Made by a program: the position numbers and the translations under genes. A stretch of DNA of 43,496 nucleotides from an uncultured Pelagibacteraceae bacterium. Lineage in GTDB: Bacteria; Pseudomonadota; Alphaproteobacteria; Pelagibacterales; Pelagibacteraceae. The stretch lies in assembly GCA_902540545.1 (NCBI GenBank), contig CACBMY010000001.1:105077-148572 (forward strand). Reading direction: 5' to 3'. A model generated the notes under the pieces. It was not told the origin of the DNA and made no database searches. It worked only from the letters and a program-made list of their open reading frames with translations. Of the stretch, positions 39,324-43,496 are shown piece by piece. Positions within the stretch are counted from its first letter, which is position 1. Every line of letters begins with the position of its first letter.

Positions 39324-40170
39324 TTTTTTTATTTAAGCAAAAATCATAAATTATTTTTTTTGAAATGTTATTTTCATGATTAATCTTTAGCACAACATCT
39401 TTTATTGACATATTTTTTAAAAGTTTAATAATTTTTTTTTTAACTGATTCTTCAATAACTTGTAACCTTTTTTGTGAAGTTTTATTTTGAGATATAACAA
39501 CAGTCATTTCACCTTTTTGAGATATAATAACATTATTTAAATTTTTAACTTTCTCTCTAATGTACTCTTCGTGTATTTTGGTCATTTCTCGAGTAATTAA
39601 AATTTCTCTATCGTAAAAATATTTTTGTATATGATATATAATTTTTTTTATTTTTTTTGGCGAAACAAAGAAGACAAGTGAAAAATTTATATTCGAAATT
39701 TTTTTAAAAAGTTGTTCAATATCTGATTTTTTTTCAGGTATAAAACCGCAAAAGAAAAAATTGTGGGAAAAACCACTAACAGAAATCGCAGATGTTGCAG
39801 CAGATGCGCCTGGAACTGGAAATACATTTATTTCACTCTTAATACATTCATTTATCAAATGTATTCCTGGATCTGAAATTGTGGGTGTACCAGCATCAGA
39901 TATAATAGATATTATTCTGTTTTTCTTTAATAAATCTAACACATTTTTAATATTTTTTTTTTCATTAAATTTATGATTTGATAATAATTTAGTTTTAATA
40001 TTAAACTTGGCTAACAGTTTACTTGAAACTCTCGTATCTTCTGACAAAATAATGTCTGATTTATTTAAAATGTGTAAAGCTCTAAAAGTGATATCACCTA
40101 GATTTCCTATTGGCGTAGAAACACAATATAGCCCAGGTTTTAAGTTATCTTTTATTTCAAATTTATACAT
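39313..40170 (-). CDS. rsmI: 16S rRNA 2'-O-ribose C1402 methyltransferase
   Basis: GLYCVSTPIGNLGDITFRALHILNKSDIILSEDTRVSSKLL, ISDAGTPTISDPGIHLI, PVPGASAATSAISVSGF. Confidence 0.96.
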   Translation of the reverse strand: MYKFEIKDNLKPGLYCVSTPIGNLGDITFRALHILNKSDIILSEDTRVSSKLLAKFNIKTKLLSNHKFNEKKNIKNVLDLLKKNRIISIISDAGTPTISDPGIHLINECIKSEINVFPVPGASAATSAISVSGFSHNFFFCGFIPEKKSDIEQLFKKISNINFSLVFFVSPKKIKKIIYHIQKYFYDREILITREMTKIHEEYIREKVKNLNNVIISQKGEMTVVISQNKTSQKRLQVIEESVKKKIIKLLKNMSIKDVVLKINHENNISKKIIYDFCLNKKNEI

Positions 40171-40179
40171 TTAGAATTA

Positions 40180-41331
40180 ATGAAAACATTATATATCACA
40201 GTTTTAAAAGTTTTTCTTATTATCGTTTCTTTTAATCTTGAAGCGATTTCAGAAGAAAAAATTAAAATTGGTTTAGTTATTCCTTTGTCTGGTGAGTTCT
40301 CCTATATAGGGGAGTCAGTTCTTAAATCAACTAGAATGGCGCTAAATAAAATTAATGACCGTAGAATTACAGTTATACCAAAAGATACAAAAGCAAATCC
40401 AATTGATACACTTAGAGTTTCAAAAGAACTTTATGAGCAAGGGATTAAAATAATAATTGGACCTGTATTTAATGAGAGTAATAAATATCTTGATGAGTTA
40501 GATGGTGTAACATTTTTGTCTTTTACAAATAAAATAAGAAATAACCCAAAAAATGTAATATCTGCTGGAGTAAATGCGATATCGCAAATTAATACAATTA
40601 AAAAATATTTAAGTGAAAATAATTTGAGTAATACAATATTTTTAATTCCTGATGCAGATTATAAAAGAGAAATAGAGCAAGCTATTGAAAAATCAAATTT
40701 ATTGTTAAAAGAAAAATTTATTTATAATAAAGATCCAACATTGTTAACTAAGCAAATTGAAGATTTAACAAGATATCAGCAAAGGAAAAAAAATTTAGAA
40801 AATGAAATTAAAAGAATAGAAACTTCAAATACTTTAAATAAAAAGAAAAAAATTGATGAATTAAAAAAAAAAGATACCTTAGGTTTCATTAATTTTGACT
40901 CAGTAATAATCGCTGATTTTAGTGAAAGCTTAAAAAGTGTTGCAACATCTCTACTATATACTGATGTATCTTCAGAAAGAATAAAATACATCACGTTGAA
41001 TCAATGGTTTGATGAAAGTCTTTTAAAAGAAAGCTCATTACATCCAATATATTTTCCATCAATTAATAAAGATAATTTTGAAATATTTAAAAAAGAATAT
41101 GTTCAAAACTTCAAAATTACACCAAATCAAATATCTTTTTTGAGTTATGATCTAGTAGGGTTGATATATTACTTATTAATAAATAACGATTTTAAGACTA
41201 ATGAAAATTTATTTATTAAGAAAAACAAATTTAAAGGGAAAATTGGTATCTTTGAAATAAATAAAAAAACTATAACACATCAATTAAACTTTTACGAAAT
41301 ACAAGACAATGATTTTAAAGAAATTTTTTAA
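40180..41331 (+). CDS. Penicillin-binding-protein activator/LpoA-like periplasmic-binding-fold protein
   Basis: Signal peptide, KIKIGLVIPLSGEFSYIGESVLKSTRMALNKI, EQGIKIIIGPVFNES; divergent from rsmI as in lpoA loci. Confidence 0.75.
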   Translation: MKTLYITVLKVFLIIVSFNLEAISEEKIKIGLVIPLSGEFSYIGESVLKSTRMALNKINDRRITVIPKDTKANPIDTLRVSKELYEQGIKIIIGPVFNESNKYLDELDGVTFLSFTNKIRNNPKNVISAGVNAISQINTIKKYLSENNLSNTIFLIPDADYKREIEQAIEKSNLLLKEKFIYNKDPTLLTKQIEDLTRYQQRKKNLENEIKRIETSNTLNKKKKIDELKKKDTLGFINFDSVIIADFSESLKSVATSLLYTDVSSERIKYITLNQWFDESLLKESSLHPIYFPSINKDNFEIFKKEYVQNFKITPNQISFLSYDLVGLIYYLLINNDFKTNENLFIKKNKFKGKIGIFEINKKTITHQLNFYEIQDNDFKEIF

Positions 41332-41929
41332 TTTTTTTAAAAGCTTGTGCGCGGTGATCATTTTTAAATTTTAACTCTTGACTCATTTGACCAAATGTTA
41401 ATCTTTTATTGTCAGGGATAAAAATTGGATCATATCCAAAACCTTTGTCTCCAATTTTTTTTTTGGAAATTCTTCCATTAATAATTCCTAAAGATTGGAC
41501 TGGATTTTTTTTTAATCCATAAATAGTCAATGCACAAATAAATCTTGCTTTAATCTTCTTTGATTTCCAGTTTTTATCTTCCTTCGATAGTTTTTTATAT
41601 ATCTTGGATATTGCCAAGTTAAAATCGCCCCTTTTTCCACCCCATCTTGCAGAATAAATACCTGGCTGATTATTTAGCAATTCAATTTCAAGCCCAGAAT
41701 CATCTGCAATACAAATTTTATTTGTTTTTTTTGAGTAGTATTTCGCTTTGATTAAAGAATTTTTAAGAAATGTATCTCCATTTTCTTTGGGGCTTTTGAG
41801 ACCATAATCCTTGGGAGACGTAATAATATAGTATTTAGGTAATAAATCTTTTATTTCTTTAATTTTTCCCTCATTATTTGATCCTACCACAATTTCTTTA
41901 TTTTTTTTTTTTAACATCTGGAATTTCAT
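41315..41929 (-). CDS. rdgB: XTP/dITP diphosphatase (RdgB/HAM1)
   Basis: EIVVGSNNEGKIKEIKDLL, CIADDSGLEIELLNNQPGIYSARWGG, GDKGFGYDPIFIPDNKRLTFGQMSQELK, DHRAQAFKK; start may be 41917. Confidence 0.96.
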   Translation of the reverse strand: MKFQMLKKKNKEIVVGSNNEGKIKEIKDLLPKYYIITSPKDYGLKSPKENGDTFLKNSLIKAKYYSKKTNKICIADDSGLEIELLNNQPGIYSARWGGKRGDFNLAISKIYKKLSKEDKNWKSKKIKARFICALTIYGLKKNPVQSLGIINGRISKKKIGDKGFGYDPIFIPDNKRLTFGQMSQELKFKNDHRAQAFKKIKKFL

Positions 41930-41953
41930 GAATTTCTTACCATATAGACTGTA

Positions 41954-42592
41954 ATGGAAAAAGAAGAATCACAAAATAAAGAACATCAAAATCTTAAAGA
42001 TGAAAATTCAGAGCTAGGTGCAGATACACAGGCTCCAGAGGAGACTGAAAAAAAAGACGAAGACAAAAAACTTTCACCCGAGGATGAAATTGCAAATCTT
42101 AAAGATAAAGTAGCTAGAACATTTGCTGAAATGGAAAATCAAAGGAGAAGATTTGAAAAAGAGAAAGATGAAGCATTTGAATATGGTGGATTTTCATTTG
42201 CAAGAGAAACTCTTAATCTTCTAGATAATTTAGAGAGATCAAAACAAACACTGGAAAATGATGAGACTATAAAAGATAAAGATACATTAAAGAAATTAAT
42301 AGAGCATATTAATATTATTAATAAAGATATGATTTCAATCTTCAAAAAAAATAATATTGAGCCCATTAAAGCAATTAACGAAAAACTAGATCCAAATTTA
42401 CATCAGGCTATGATGGAAATTGAAGATGATACAAAAGATCAAGGGACAATTGTTCAAGAAATTCAGAAAGGTTTTATGATGAAGGATAGATTGCTGAGAC
42501 CTTCGTTGGTAGCTGTATCTAAAAGAAAAACTGAAGAGAAAGAGAATAACCAAAAAAACCCAGAAAATCAGGAAAAAAAGGCGAAAAATTAA
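41954..42592 (+). CDS. grpE: Nucleotide exchange factor GrpE
   Basis: ARTFAEMENQRRRFEKEKDEAFEYGGFSFARETLNLLDNLERS, NPLHQAM-type motif LDPNLHQAMMEI, RLLRPSLVAVSK. Confidence 0.96.
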   Translation: MEKEESQNKEHQNLKDENSELGADTQAPEETEKKDEDKKLSPEDEIANLKDKVARTFAEMENQRRRFEKEKDEAFEYGGFSFARETLNLLDNLERSKQTLENDETIKDKDTLKKLIEHINIINKDMISIFKKNNIEPIKAINEKLDPNLHQAMMEIEDDTKDQGTIVQEIQKGFMMKDRLLRPSLVAVSKRKTEEKENNQKNPENQEKKAKN

Positions 42593-42650
42593 TTATTTAT
42601 AATGGTTGTAGTTGTAAAATAAGCACTTATATGAGCTTCAGATAGGATAG

Positions 42651-43496
<846 letters not shown>

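Overview
AT-rich, gene-dense window that looks chromosomal and alphaproteobacterial, most like SAR11/Pelagibacterales (inferred from base composition, very short spacers and gene order; not tested). It is almost entirely housekeeping: lysA(partial)-plsC; dnaN/dnaA; rpsT/mutM; ubiE-ubiB-coaBC-dut-thiF/moeB-like-SH3; a katG-2OG hydroxylase-DUF2061-Cys-rich small protein cluster with an Irr-type Fur-family regulator; fabA-fabB-fabI; rhodanese; rpsO-pnp-rbfA-infB-nusA; metK-lnt-ybeY-phoH-miaB-fur-tsaB; polysaccharide deacetylase; Bax-like glucosaminidase; nfu; trpS; murJ; maeB; BON lipoprotein; rsmI; LpoA-like protein; rdgB; grpE-dnaK(partial). No CRISPR, transposon, prophage, rRNA or tRNA was recognised. 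The most interesting signals are regulatory or small-gene level: (i) ICE/Fur-like inverted repeats overlapping a near-consensus katG promoter and the irr-fabA divergent promoter; (ii) three ATAAT-N-ATTAT boxes (two inside an 18-bp direct repeat) upstream of an unlisted 59-aa, 8-cysteine ORF; (iii) a terminator-like UUCG hairpin between a candidate promoter and the nusA start, a possible NusA attenuator; (iv) a small membrane-like ORF broken by a single-base frameshift at an A8 run; (v) a very short TsaB overlapping head-to-head with a divergent deacetylase. I did not find a clear novel multi-gene defence or metabolic system.
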